Below, piece by piece: positions 21,401 through 36,267 of a DNA stretch of 64,000 nucleotides (position 1 is its first letter; every line of letters begins with the position of its first letter). Made by a program: the position numbers and the translations under genes. Source of the DNA: Nautilus pompilius (Eukaryota; Mollusca; Cephalopoda; Nautilida; Nautilidae); contig JACATO010000631.1 of NCBI GenBank assembly GCA_018389105.1, forward strand, positions 1,178,001-1,242,000, in the 5' to 3' direction. The notes under the pieces are model-generated. The model worked only from the letters and a program-made list of their open reading frames with translations. It was not told where the DNA came from and searched no databases.

Positions 21401-24400
21401 TGTAAATCATTTGGAATAGCTTGTCTGTAAAACTTGAGAACATGCCAAGTTAGTAATTCCATGGCTGTTCTTATAAGATGAAAGACTCCACGAATGAAAA
21501 AACAAAAATCTCTGTCTTGAAGGTAAACAGGCTGACCATTGTCTTAAATAAGGTCACTGTGATTGCTAGGAACTTTTAAGATATCCACAAACTAAGGACA
21601 TGAAGTGAAACTGAAATTTCTTTTGTTTCTATCTTTGATCTTGTGATCAATTGATCTTAACGTTCTAATGGCTTTTGTTTGCAGCTGTATGCAATGTTCT
21701 TTACTTTTCAAGATTTTTGTTTATAATAATCTAGATATTTTCTTTAAAACTATATTTTCGCTCTAACTTTGTCTGTTCCACATAATAATGCTTGTGACTT
21801 TTCCTATTTCTTATTTGAATAATTTTACATTTAAATATTGAACTCAATTTTTCATTTTACTTGGGTTTATCTGAAAATTATGTATATCCTTTTTGCTATT
21901 AACTCAAGCACACATATATATATATATATATACATACATACTACATACATTAGTGTCAGATGAAAACTACTTTAAACAGTATTAATGTCTACCACACTAT
22001 AAGTATCATTCATGTTAAACAAACATTAGAGAGGAACTAACACTGGACCCTAGGGCACAGCACTATAAAAGTTGATATAACAACAATATTAAAACTGGTT
22101 TTTGCTGTCTATTTTCTAGGAAATTTTTATCTATAACAAAAGTATACCAAAACCACACACCAACACACACACACCCACACGTATTCCTTTAATTCTTTTT
22201 ATTTGTTTATTATATGGAAATTTAACTTTACTGAAATTTAAATAAGCAACATCTGCTTGACTTTGATAATTAACTAACACTTATAATGCCTTGATGTCTT
22301 AAAACTAAATGTTGCTGGATAAAATTTAAAATTTCTGCTTCCCTCCCACATGCGCATGCACAAACACACACCCTATCTAGTTCTTCCTTTTCAACTCAAG
22401 CAAGTGTTCAAATACATATAGATACACTCCTGGTGTCAGTGCACCGTAACTCCTTAGACAGACCATAATAAAACAGAAAGTGAATTGATTACCAAACCAG
22501 ATTTAGTTAGTTTAGCCCGAATTAACAAAAACTGTCACCTGTGAAATAAATATATAAATAAGTAAAATAAACTGTTGACATTTTTTTTGTTTTGCTTTTT
22601 CCCATTCCATATCATTATCATGCTTTTGCAGTACTCCAACTGGAAGTTTCCAGGTGGGCTGGCTGATCTTGGAGAAGACATTGGTGAGTAAGCATAACAA
22701 CTCTTACTAGCAGAATACTGGATGTATTCTGCCTTAGAGAAGCTTGTATGTGCATTGCTTCATTAACATTGCAAAAGCACTTCCAGCATTCCAGGAGAAC
22801 ATATAAACTGACAAAGCAACTAAACTTTTTGTATAAAAGATTCTGGAACTAAAAATGTGGTGCAATTTATTTGTGGTTATTTTCTGTGTTTATAATAAAA
22901 TTAAATTGGTGATTTGAAAATTAATTTACATTGCACAGTTTCTGGGAATGTTCACCGTTTAAAACTAGGAATGCAGGACATATGAAAGCTGGATTGTACA
23001 TGTGCATCACATATCCAGTTAAAGGAACATCACTTTTTTATAAACATTTAATCACTGCATAACTAAAGACATATTTTCTACTACTTATCTACAGTATGTC
23101 ATTAAATTTCTATCAACATTGTGTCATAGTTGTGCATCATAAGTATGTTTGCTAGTTGTACATAGTGACGAATGACACAGAGTTGGCAGGGCATTTATTG
23201 GGAATATGACATCACTACTTTATTATTTTTTTCAAAAAAATCTTCTTAAATTAATTGGTTATTTCTTATACATTATGCTTTTTATAATTTGTGATTCATA
23301 ATTTTAACACTGAATTATGACAGCCATAGTACTACTATACATCTACACTAAATGGCCATCATAAAATGTTTGTATACACAACAGACGAACATTTATTCCT
23401 TTTTAATTTAGCTGTCTAAATGCCAACTTCACCAAGAATAAAGTAACCCAACCATGAAAGCAGTTAGCACAGAGGTGAAGGTCATTTTTCTAATAAACAA
23501 AAATTGATAATGGGTGAATTACCAATCAATGATAACATTGTTCATTGCAAAGCTTCGGTAATTGTAGTTTCACTATTATTTTCAATTAATTCTTTATATT
23601 TACTCAGTCAAATCTGGCTTAGTGGTATTTTTAAATGAATTATGGTGAAATAGTGTCTTTTGTGTTTTATGACATTTTCAATATTTAAGCTTTTGCAAGG
23701 AACAATTATGTTATTGAGCATAGCAATCATAGTATCACACAATCACAGCATCACACTTTGGGCGAGAAGGATGCCACTTCATTGTTGCTGTTCCAACTAA
23801 CCTTACTAGCCTCTCCATAATCTAGTCAGTTTACGGCCAGTTCGTCTGTATTGTTGTAGTTACTTATACATTGTGGGCTTTATATCAAAATGGGACGTCA
23901 ACAACAAACAGCAACTACTGTACATGCGAGTTGAAATAATACTTAGACCACACACTTGCATCTTGTGGAAGGGCATTGGCTAAAATTTAGTTTTTCTTCA
24001 GCTAAAATTAAAAAAAAATTTTCTCTATTATGCTTTTGTTTGTAAACTAAACATTATATGACTTTTGCAAAGTCAGTCTTAACCATTGCATTTTAGGCTG
24101 GTTAAGTCACAATATGGGCCCCATCTCTAAAGAATATACATGATTTTATTTCCTTCACTAAAGTAAAAGAAAAAATGTTTATAAAATGCATTATATAACT
24201 TGAATTAGTTTAATCTGTATTTAACTTTTGTTTAAAAGAGTAGTAAATTGTGTTCATTTACACGTTCATACTTACTGCTATACAGTACTTTAGGTATTGC
24301 TGGGATAATTAATAGGCATGTTAACAACAGATAAAATCAATCTTTCTGGAAAGTTTGTTTACCTGTAGTTTGCAAAAAGTAAAGGTGAAATAGTTTTCTG

Positions 24401-27400
24401 AAGAGACAGTTAAAATGGTGCTGTTTGTGGAAGGCTGCTGAAATGGGAATAAAAAAAACCATACAAATAATTGAACAAGTTGGTTTTTTTTCTTTTAGAA
24501 TAATGAAAACTTTTTTTACTATTTAACTACTGGAAAGGATAAAATCTAATAGCATAAGTAAAAAGATTATATTATCATTTTAAGCTTATTTTTGTTGTAT
24601 ACATGTTTAGACATTTTTTTGATTTTAAAAAAGCAATAATTATCAATTTACAGTTAAAGATACCTGTTATTTTAGTGCTCAGACAGGTACAGGTGAAACA
24701 TAACCTTGACCTCATGAACACAGCATATGGCTACTGTGGATAAAGTGATCTATCCTTACAGGAACTAAACCCAAGATTACTGTGCTGCAATCTTGTAGTA
24801 TAAGCGCTAGCATGAAATTGAATTACTACCCAAACATCCTGACAATTGAAGGGACCACTTATGGTCTTTATCCAAGGAACATAAACATATATAGTTAATT
24901 ATTTCAGTACAGAGGTGCACTAAATTTCCGGCTTTCAAACTGAAAATAATATTAGCAGCATGTATAACAGACTCCTATCATATCTTTACTGAACATCTTG
25001 ATAGGTGTCTTTCTGGATAAGGTTGATTAGGCCTGGGGATCAAGTTACGAGGAAACATGGCTAATTGCTTTCACTGTTTACTTAGAGTCCACGATTTAGC
25101 CAGAGAGATAGAACAAAGTTTGTGAAATCTCTCAGCCTCTGTGTAATCTCCTCCTGAACATCATTGTTTAGGTTCAAAAGATTAATAGCATTTCCAACAA
25201 CTCACCTGTGCATTTATATCCCCCTCATGTGCAACTGCTCTTAGTACCTTTCATATGGTTGTAGCTAATTAATCTTCAGCACATAAAAGGTGCAAGATGA
25301 CAAGACCAAATGTTAAAGACTAACTAACTTATGTCTTCCAAGATTTACTGTAAACTGGTAGACGGAAAAGAAAAATGAAGACTCTCCACATCATCACACA
25401 CACACACACACACGTACACACCTTTCAAAGTATTGCATTGCTAAATACAAAAGTTTGTTTATTTTTACTGCATAACTTCTTTTCTTATGATTTTGCAAAT
25501 ATAAGCACATGTAATGTCATGGATATAACACTGCTGTACTGAGCATGCCACAATTTTCATGTCTATAATAAAGTAATTAAGTAAACTTATACATGCTATT
25601 TCTGTAGAGCTAATAAAATATATTGAGTTTAAGTTCAATTATTGCATTATTTAGATATGTACAGTAAAATTACACCATATCTTGAAGATCTTCCCACCTG
25701 AAGTACATTTTTAGCAAACTTAAAAATATATGAGCAGTTTCCAGTGATGTTATAGCAAGAGAAAGATTAAAAAAAACAAACAATTAATTTATTTCATAAG
25801 AGCATACTCTTTTATAATTTATCTGTATATAATTGTAACTTACCTATATAATTATGTTTGAAGTTGGCACTTTGCTGATGGCAGTTGGTTCTGCATCAAA
25901 AGATGTGAATGATGGGGTGCTGTATGGCATTTTCATATGGGGTCTTTCTTTACTACCTTTTCTATTCTCACTTCAAAAGAGCTTCATAAACACTGAAGTA
26001 TTCATAGGACAATTTCCAGTCTGTTATTTCTTATACATATTATTTGTTATTAGTAATCATACCAATAAATCTGAACACTAGACAGTAATTGTATTTAGGA
26101 TTTAACAGGGACTCATGGTGGTTAAGAAATTTCCATTGTTGGGGTAGGGAAGATTGTTTGAGATCATGTTCTTTCACTGCTGCTGCATTTACCTTCTGCC
26201 AAAACAGATCTGATAAATCATCATTTTTATTCCATGTAGGATTGCCATGGGCATCATTGGTTTCCTGGCACTCAGCAGCTGATAAGCTGCTTGTCTGTAA
26301 TATCCAGCTAAGGTTTTCAGAGTTCAGAAAGAGTGTATGATCCAGTTGCAAGCCAAAGAAACTTTTAGATTTTTTTCATTTCTGCTTGTCGACAAGCAGA
26401 TGAGCTTGCATTTTCAAGTTTCCACAATTCTCTAGGGCCCCCATCCCTATATTTTCTCTAATGATGAGTAGCTACAGACAAAACTGTCAAATGTTGTAGC
26501 TCTCACTGTTCAACTGGTGGTGCAAAGCATTTTGAGTCAGGGAGCAATATCATCATCAGAGATGGCATCTTTGATTTTCCCTAGCTTGACATCTCATTTT
26601 GGACACAGCTTCATTAATTTTATTACTTCAAGTGTTGTATCAAAGGATTCATGCATAACTTTGCAGTGTTTCACACTGTCTGAGCCAGCTAAGTGAAGCA
26701 GGACATCTCTGATGGTATTTGTAATGGCTTTAGCATCAGAATTGGGGTAATAAACTCTTTGGTGAGGAGATTACCATCAATACAGTTACTAATATCAGCT
26801 GCCTCATCAGTCATGACTGCATAAAAAGTAGACAAATGGATGTCAGCTAAAATGTCACACATGATTCACAGGGAGATCAACTGCAGCATATTTCCTTTTT
26901 AACTTTATGGGATGTGTAATTCTTCCTCTTAGGGAGCCAGTCTTGCAGTTTAAAATCATCTTCACACTATAGCCACAGAAGTTGCATTAAATTGTCATTT
27001 ACTTTATTACATCTCAGACCAAGTCCATGCTGAGCCAAGAAATGCAAACTTGATAAGATCTTTAACAGCATTTTGTCATTCTGTTTTTTTCTTTGGCATG
27101 AGATGAAGACAGCAGTTCTCCAGTACCATGTGTATTTGAGGAAACAGCTATAAAGCAGTTCACAGTTTTGCAGTATTTTTCACAAACTTCATACTGCCTA
27201 AAGCTTTGGCTCTTCTCTGTGGCTTTCTACCAGTTCCCTTATCCTTATCAGGTGAAGCTTGGATCACATTTGTTTCTTGAAATCATTCCCTTCATCTGGA
27301 CTTTCTTGCAGGTGTGTGACAATAAGCTCTTCATATTCATCATTGTGAATCCAAGGCCATCACCAGAACTATGATAGTTGAAAAGTTTTCTCAACAAGCT

Positions 27401-30400
27401 CTCTTGTGAAAGGGCTGCTTGGGAAATGTGAAGTTCAGGGGCTGGTGAAGTTTGTTTCTAATCTCCAAAGAATGATCTCTGTACTGGCCCTTCAGGTCGC
27501 AGTCATTTGAGAAGGCTTTTGTGACAATTTTTGTGACATTCATTTGATGTAGCAGTGGAAACACTGCTTATTAAAAGATTAACAGGATGATAAGTTTTTT
27601 TAGAAAATTTTTGGGGCAGAGGTGCTACTGGCAGTGCTGCCCTGCATCAGGTAGAAAACACAAGTATTCAACTATTTAGCAAAATGGATGAAACACAACA
27701 GCTTATGTCACCTTCTAAAATCCAGGTGGCTGACTTTTGATACAAAACAACTAACTTGGATTTTCTGTAGGACAACTTCTCAACTTACAGAAACCACATT
27801 TCAACTAACTCCATACTTTTAAGGCATCTGGACCAATTTATTTTAAAACTGCATAGTAAAACTCTTTGCCATCATTTGAAGAATGTTTTCTTGTGTTTCA
27901 GGGGTGACTGCCATGAGAGAGGTACTTGAAGAAACAGGTATTGTAACAGGTTGGTGGAGTCTTTCTAAAGTTTAATAGCACTTCCCTGAGAATGTGTAAT
28001 ACTCTGCAACACACCAATATTTTTATTATTGCTTTGTAGCTTTTTAAAATGGCAGGCAAGGAAAATTGCTCAATTTATTGTAGGTTCCCTGCCACTTTGC
28101 CGTGTTTATTTTCTGCTGACAAATATAGTGTTTTGTTTTGTGTCTTTGTTTCTTTAATGAAGCACGTAGTAACATTCATTATTAAACCGATTCTTGTCAA
28201 ATATTTACAGGTATAGTAGACATCTTCTGAAACTTACCGTTTTTATTTTTTGTTTTAATGTTTGGATGTTTCACTATTTTAAACATTTTAAATGATAAAT
28301 TTCTAAGGCTTGGAAATTCATCTGAAAGCTTTACTCTCTTAGTGCATTTCCTTTCTTTTGAAATAAGCCTGCATGAGTCCTTATTTGAATAGAAAAATTG
28401 CCATGTATTAGAATCAGTATAACGCATGGCTGCTTTAAAATATGGTTCTGCTTTTAATTTTGTAATTTATGGATGTTTCTGGCAATGGAAGGACCCTTTA
28501 CTCTGGAAGAAGTTTTACCTGGTCTTGTTTGTTTTGTGAGATGTGCAACATGAACTGAACGTTTTTCCTTAATGAGAATCTCTGATACCTGACCCACTCA
28601 CTACCAGTGAGAGATACTACAGAAATTCTTTGTTGTTGTTCATAACATTTAATGTACCACCCACAGACTGGGATTAACTCATCCTCTTAAAGAGGTTGGC
28701 CAGTTGTAGTGTGTTGGCAAGGCTGTTTGCTCCAACATGTGTCAGCCTGTTCTCTCTAGCAAGTTTTTGTTTGCTCACAGTATTTCCATTAAGAGTTCCT
28801 TTGTCCTGTTGATCCAGCTCATTTCCCATGTCATAATAATCCACTGTGGTAACAAGTGGGAGGCCTACACAGCAGCTCCACTTCACTGAAAACCCAAGCA
28901 TGAACTGAACAATGGCAGAGGAAAGCCATTGTTTGTCTTTCTAATGAACCTCCATGGAGATTTGCACTAGTTCCCAGCTTCTTTTTCTAAAGTTGTAAAT
29001 AAACAGGTTTAGAGGGTAACTACAGGTAAATATAATTTAAAAAGAGTAAAGAAAAACCTCAAAGTTATTTTACCACTGACAATGAAGCAGGTCTGCCTTC
29101 TTAACCTCTGGAAGGACTCAGACTTACAATAAGACATGTCTGGTGCTTTAAATATTTTTTGGTTTTGTGAAAACATTTCTGTGAGTTTTATGAAAAGATA
29201 ATAAAAACAATTATTGATTTTTAAGACTTTAGAAGAACAGACTGTAGATTCTGAAAACCTCTTCCACACAAACATAGCATGTATATCTTCTGCATCTTAA
29301 AGGAAACTCTCTCTTCTCAAAATTTCCTTCAAACTAAAGCTGAATTTAAATAAGTTTTTTGAAAGGAAAATGATATGTGTCTTTTATATGCACACTAGTT
29401 TAAAGCAGCTATATAATGAGTCTGGTTTTTATCTGCTAATTATTTAGAAAACCTTGTTAGTGTAATTTTTTCTATTAGGGCTATTCAGTGAATCTCAGCT
29501 GTGATATCATTACAGTTATGCTATTGAACATGTCTATTGCCTACTGGTCTACACATTGTTGGTGTACCTTTTTTAGCTGTAAACCACATGCAACACAGTA
29601 TATAATATATTGCTGTTATTGTAGATAGAACAATACTTGTATTCATAAGTTAGATTTTGTCTTCAAGGTAAGTAAACTATATTTGTTAAAATATCTGAGG
29701 CATGGAAATTGTTAGAAAGTCTTAAGTAATCTTCACTCCTTAAATTTTAAGGTGTACTTCAATACTGAATAAGTCTGATAAATTTTTTTTTCAGATACAA
29801 TTTTTTTAATAGCATATTTACTAATACATAGTGTAAAATAATGAATTACATAAAATACTCTTCAGAAATGGCTATGGAACAATAATGTTTAGGGTGATGT
29901 TAAATTCAATAACAGAAACCTGATCTTATAACTTTGCACAGATGTCACAGTGTCATAAATCAGTCATCACTGAAGAAAGCACGGTTAGACTTATCATGGT
30001 AACACTGCAGAAATCCAAAGACACAAGGTGTGATTTGGGTCTAATACCTCATGACATCTGCATCTTAAAAATGTTTCCAGCCACTGCAGAACTTATTATG
30101 AGATATTTGTCTGCTTTTTCCTGTAGCAACTGGTGTGTGTGTGTGAGGCAGCATTTGGCAAAGTCTTATAGAAATCAAGCTCATCTCAAAGATGTTTGAC
30201 AAAGATCAGATTTTGGAAGCACAATAGCCAGGGTAGCACAATGGTGATAGTGGTAGTAGTATGGTTAAGCATTGTCTTGTTTTACATCTGAGATCAAATC
30301 CTGTTCTGCTAACATTGTTGAAATTGAGTTCACTTATATGCTTGAGTCAGAACAGTACTACACAACTGCCCTGTAAATTGTTCCTGGTGATCTGGTTAGA

Positions 30401-33205
30401 TAGGCATACCCCAAAGATACTTTGTGCTGTGAAGATGGTAGCTCAGAACCAAGCCTACATGTACCATAAATTTACATAGTGTTCTTGGTTCTGGGAAATC
30501 ACATGTGGTCAACCTGATCTTGGTTTGGTGCTTCATCCATGGGCACATAGGATCTCAAAGACTTTAGAACAGGTCATCACAGCTTGCAGATTTCTGTTAC
30601 ACTGTTTGTTCCTATCAACGTCAGATAACCTCAACATTTTGTCAGTGTTAGAAGAATGGAGGCAAATGTGAATGTAACTGGATTTTTATGCAACCAACTG
30701 CAGGCTATGAGCATGACTATCATAAGGTGTGCAAACATCTGTAAAACTGCAGTTTTACACAGGTAGAGATGAACTGTCCTCCAGTGATCCAACATGCATC
30801 AATGTGGCTTATGGTGTCAGTGGAGAGTAAGGACAACAATTTATTATTATTGTTATTTTTCATTGGAATTAACAATGAAGATGATGATGTTGCATAACAA
30901 TTTGCAGAATGTATTCGCTTGGTTGCTTATACATGTGTCTAGAGATATTTCGTATTTTCTCCTTTTTTTGTTTTAATTAGAATTTGTTTAAATACTTCAT
31001 TGTTTGATATTTTATAATTGCTATCATTTAATTATTAAATTTAATTATTTGGTAATTCCTAAATGATTTTTAAAAGGGTCATATAATCGATAAGTGATTA
31101 GTAATCTTGTCCATGGTCATGCAATATATATATCGTTGATTAATTACTCATTAAATGTTTTTATTGATTTGTTTTCCCTTGATGATGATTGTTTCTATTC
31201 TTTAATTTAAGTATTCATGAATTTTATTGTCATCGCTTCTATTTATGGAAAGTAGGAGGTTAGTTTGGACATTTCCCAAAGCAAAGGCCATTTAAGTTTG
31301 TCTCAAACCTGCAACATGTTGGTTGTCTTGGCGACCATTGTTTTTTTGTTTTTGCCTGCCGCACAACTGTGAAAGATGCCTTTCAGTTACTGTTGATAAA
31401 GGGATGGGAAATGCTCAAAATGATCATCTACTTTTTATATATAATCTAAGTCAACAGTAAGATTTTTCCTGAGGGGGTTGGTTTGTCATCACTATTATTC
31501 TTTTCAGTATAGTTTTAGACTATGCCTTTATACAGCCAAACAACTTCTGCTTTTCTGTAAATGACTTGGGGTACCTTTTACAGAAATTTAAAACAGCCTT
31601 TGAATGTTACGAGTACCAATTGTCCACAGAAAACTACTGCTCTCAGTGTTAGCTAATTTCATGCCTGTTACATTCCCTGTAATATTAATAATAATAATCA
31701 TTATCTGCTGATGGTATCTCAGATATCAGTCTTCTGTATGCTCCTGATATCTAGTAGTACAATGAAGTAATTATCAATTGTGGAGGCTTTCACAAGTATT
31801 TAGAAGTAATTAACTTATTTTATATTTATAATAGCAGTTGCAATATTAATATTACATTAATCCTCAAATTTATTTCATTAATTGGTCAGACAGTGGCAGC
31901 ATGACATAAAAACAAGTACAACTGAGTGTATATATACTTAGATGCACAAAGAATTGCATATAAACAATAAAAAGCAACTTCGCAATTTTTAAAACTTTGC
32001 CTCATCAGAATAGATAGTGAAAGGGAGATAACTCTATTTGAGTATCATGGTAAAATATTCTATTCATATTAATTAAAGGGAGATAATACAAAAAAGTGCA
32101 TTTCTTCGTCCAGCTGCAAGTCTCTGACTGATTGTATTTTTAAGCTTTTGTTGTTGTTTTGTTTTTTTTTACCTTTGTTAGTAAATATTCAGAATTGATA
32201 TTACACAGGTAATCATGCTATCCAATTACACCTTGAAAGCTTTAAGAAATCTTACAAAAACGAATCAAAAACTTATATCGGACTTTTATTTTGGCTGAAC
32301 TTACAGCAAAGCTAGATTTCCGTGCAGTATCACGGCTGGAATCCGATATCTAAAGAGCGCTGCCCCGGGCAACGTCTAGGAACTGATAAGAGTAAAGCAC
32401 CGTTCTTCTCTCGGTGAGGTGTATTATTATTACCCTTACTACCTTCGTGCTTTCTATGCTTCGTAGCTCTTGCGCTGGCTGGCAACAAAATCCATCAATT
32501 CTTCCTTTTAAATGATAAAATCTATCACAAATCGGAAATTTTTATAAAGTGCCGACAAACAGCAGCAAGAAAAAGAAGCGACTCTTTGGAAAGAACATGA
32601 AGACAATAGAGTTGACTTGGCTCGAGTTAACTCCCGTAGATTTCCAACTTTAATAGATGGAACAACAACAAGGGAGAGAACTCACGTAAAAAAAAGGGGG
32701 AGAGAATAGACGGTGTGTGTAGCTTGTTAGATATATTATAGCCAGGCAATGTGTCTCAGTGGTGAGTGTGTTGGCTTCAGGACCTAAGGGTCCTGGGTTC
32801 AATTCCCTGCTGCTGGCACATTGTTGTGACCCTTGAACGAGGTACTTTACTGGCATTGCTCCAGTTGCTGCTGGGGAGTGGCCTGTGTAGGCACTCAGAC
32901 AGAGGAACCAAGGGGCGGGGCGGGGGAATGCTCTATGACCATGACAGAAGCAAGTCTCCTATGACAAGGATAAGTCAGAAGAATAAACCACTGCTGAAGA
33001 CGGATGCACTGGGCCAGGGAGTGCATAACGATGGTGCAATGCATCCCACTTCTGTGAAATGAGTGATTGAAGAAGAAGAAGTTGGATATGTTTATTGCAC
33101 TCATAAAGCATACTCAGGAGAAGCCAGTGTATAGATCTTTATTTTAATTGACATTGCAGAAATAACCTTCCAATTAATTAGTAATAATGATGATGATGAT
33201 GATGA

Positions 33206-33238
<33 letters not shown>

Positions 33239-34049
33239 TATAAATCATGTGAAATAAATTCAACCTTTTGAAATGTTTACATTTATTTTTGTCACTTTTT
33301 TAAATAGAGAAAAGAAATTTTTGTGTTTGTAAATATCTGGCAGCATTGATAGTGTTGACATTGTATTCATGGTATATTATATATATATATATATATATAT
33401 ACAATTTATGCACACCAATTATAAGTAACATTCTATACTTAATGCATTTTTAAATAATATATTCAGTATTTACAATTTCCTGTTCAGGATAGCTACATTT
33501 TTGGTTATCCCGTGTACTTTACTGTCCTACATAAATTTAGCATGCATGATATATTGAATGTGTATTTTCTTTCATCATAATATAAAAAGCAAGAGTTTAA
33601 TTTCTAGATCTTCACTCGCTTATCTGTTGTTAGGATACTATAGCTAGTTGTATCTACCTATGGTCATATTTGTTAGTGAGAAACTGGACATAATTGTTCA
33701 CCTGTATTATTACTGCACATTAATTATTGATGAAATTATGTTGCAGTACATTATTTATTACTACCCACATTGGTTAAATTCAGCATAGACATTTGAAACT
33801 GCTTGCTGTTGATTTTATGGTTACCAATGAATCGTACATGACTTATGGCAGTATTGATTATATTCTAGTTACATAGATGATATGCTGCAACTATCAATGT
33901 GATTACATTCATTGTTTCTTCTACTGGTAAAATAATTATACTTGCCAGGTTGGAGTACATTATAAAATGGGACACAAAAAATTCTTGTTAGTTGATTGCC
34001 TTCTTTTTTTTTTTTAGTTTAAAAATAATTAATCATATTATTATTATTA

Positions 34050-34088
<39 letters not shown>

Positions 34089-36216
34089 GATTATATGTGC
34101 GATATGTGTTACACTTGGTGTTCTTGACATCTAATGGCATTCACCAAATTAATTAACATCAGATGAATTCACATCATTATCTTTCTTTTTATAATTTAGA
34201 TAATTACTCTGAACTTTGAAAAAATAAATGCATTGTGAATCCAGAATGTGGGAAAATGTATTCTGTTTACTTTCTACGATTGTATGAGTGACTAAATCCT
34301 GGATAAACAACATATCACAATTTATATCCATCAGTCTGGCAATCAAGAGTCATTTTATTTAATCTTTCTACTAATTAGTTCATTGGTGTATTTCTTTCAG
34401 AGCTGTTTTAGCCACAAATGTACCCTGCCTCCCCAAGGGACTTTTGTTTACAACTGTGTGTGGATTAGTTCTTCACTGGCGCTATCAATGGCTTTGGTGG
34501 TTTTTTTTATGTTTGTTTTTTTTTTTTGGAAATTTAAAATTTTTTTAAAAAATTAGTTGAAAAACTTTATACAAATTAAAAAATTTAATAATGGAAAGAA
34601 ATACATTTTCTAATAAGGTTTTAAGCAAATCAAGTGTTTGAATCAGGTTTTATTGGAATAATAGAAAGGCAACCATTGGCGTAAGGTGCATGGTACTGTG
34701 GTTTGTTAAGAGAGCGCACACTGGCCCAGTAACTCTGACTTCATCAGCTCTCTAGATTTTCTGTAGGGATTACCCAGCCCTTAGCTCATACGTCCTATCC
34801 TGGGAGCACAAGGGGATTGTTTCTCTGAGGATCCCACCCCGGGGCAGGGCCTTTAAGGCGGCCCTTGCCCACCTGCTGGCTCTGTCATGGGACACTTAGG
34901 CATTTTAGGAGTAGCTTTGCCACAAGCTACCCCACCCCATCCTGATAGAACCAACGCCAGTTTGGTCCATAACTGCTTATTCGACTGGAACAGCTTATTT
35001 CGCAGCTAACCTCCACATCTGGAGGCCATTCCCCAATCCGCGCCACCTGGGGACACACTCGGTTTGGGTTGGTCGCCCAACGAAGAACCCATGTGCTGGA
35101 CATGCAGCAAATTGCCCTGTCTGAGTAATAGAAAGATCATCTACATGATTAACTAAATCGATTCTCTTGGCTCATTTTTCTCTGAAGAATGAAACAAATA
35201 ATAAGTACCACAAGTGATATCTGTCTGTTTCTTTTCTGAAAATGAGTGAATTACATTCTGATTACGCTCTCTGGTCATTTCTGCATTGTTCGATTTTAGT
35301 TAAGAGATTTTGGTTTGTTTTTTTGTTTTTTACACTTAACCCCTAACTTTTCAAAGTTGCAATGAGGAGATAACTTATTAAAATCTGTGTTGGTAGAAAA
35401 GCTTGGATTAACGAACAGAAACTTTATTAAAAATGTCAACCTAGCACACCTGTAAATAATGAATGTCTATCGTAGATTCTAGAAAACTGGGGCTTGATTC
35501 CAAGGAAATTTATGTACATTTAAAAAAGCGAAACTTGGTAAACTAAGACTATTTTTATGCACCAGATGCTAAATTAGAGAACACAGTTCCAGTAAAGGAA
35601 CCGGAAGTTACTGTTGGCACCATTCTTACATGAAGAATAATGGCATTTTAGTTGCCAACCAAACTAACATAATTCCAGGAATAATTAACCATAAAACCAA
35701 TGAAATTCCAGCTGCATCACCTGAGCATTTACAATTGTTTCACCTTTTGAAAATCCCGTGTACGCATGGAGTCTATATTTAAGAAAAGATATTGAAATAA
35801 CAGAAAAGGTTTATCAGTGATTCACTAGCAGCTATTTTCCCCAGGAGTTTGTGTAATGGCTTTCTTGTCTCTCTCTCTCTCTTTTTTTTTTTGTTGTTGT
35901 TGCAGTTAAACTGATGTTCTAGACAATAATTATCTCATCTGGTTAATAACGATAGCACCAGGTTTCTCTGCTCTGGTGTTTCCATCTATTTAGAATGAGA
36001 ACATTTACGAAGTGAGCTTTTTCTTTGACTTTAAATCATCTCAAGTACTAGGTTAAATCATTTATTGAAAAATAATTGGTCTTGCTTTTTCATTATTGCA
36101 TGTGGAAAGAATTTGCTGCTTTTTGGTTTTTGTAAAGGACAGATGAAGACACTATGGCTTTTATCAATGAATGCTTAACAATATTTTTTTTTTAATATTC
36201 TTTCCTCAGTTCTGAA

Positions 36217-36267
<51 letters not shown>

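Noticed and set aside
32752-32810. Functional tRNA gene.
   Set aside because: Boxes A and B are present, but the acceptor stem does not pair well and a SINE body follows directly.
32766-33062. A 98-codon open frame in the SINE.
   Set aside because: It is a reading of the SINE body; pol III promoter boxes explain the sequence better.
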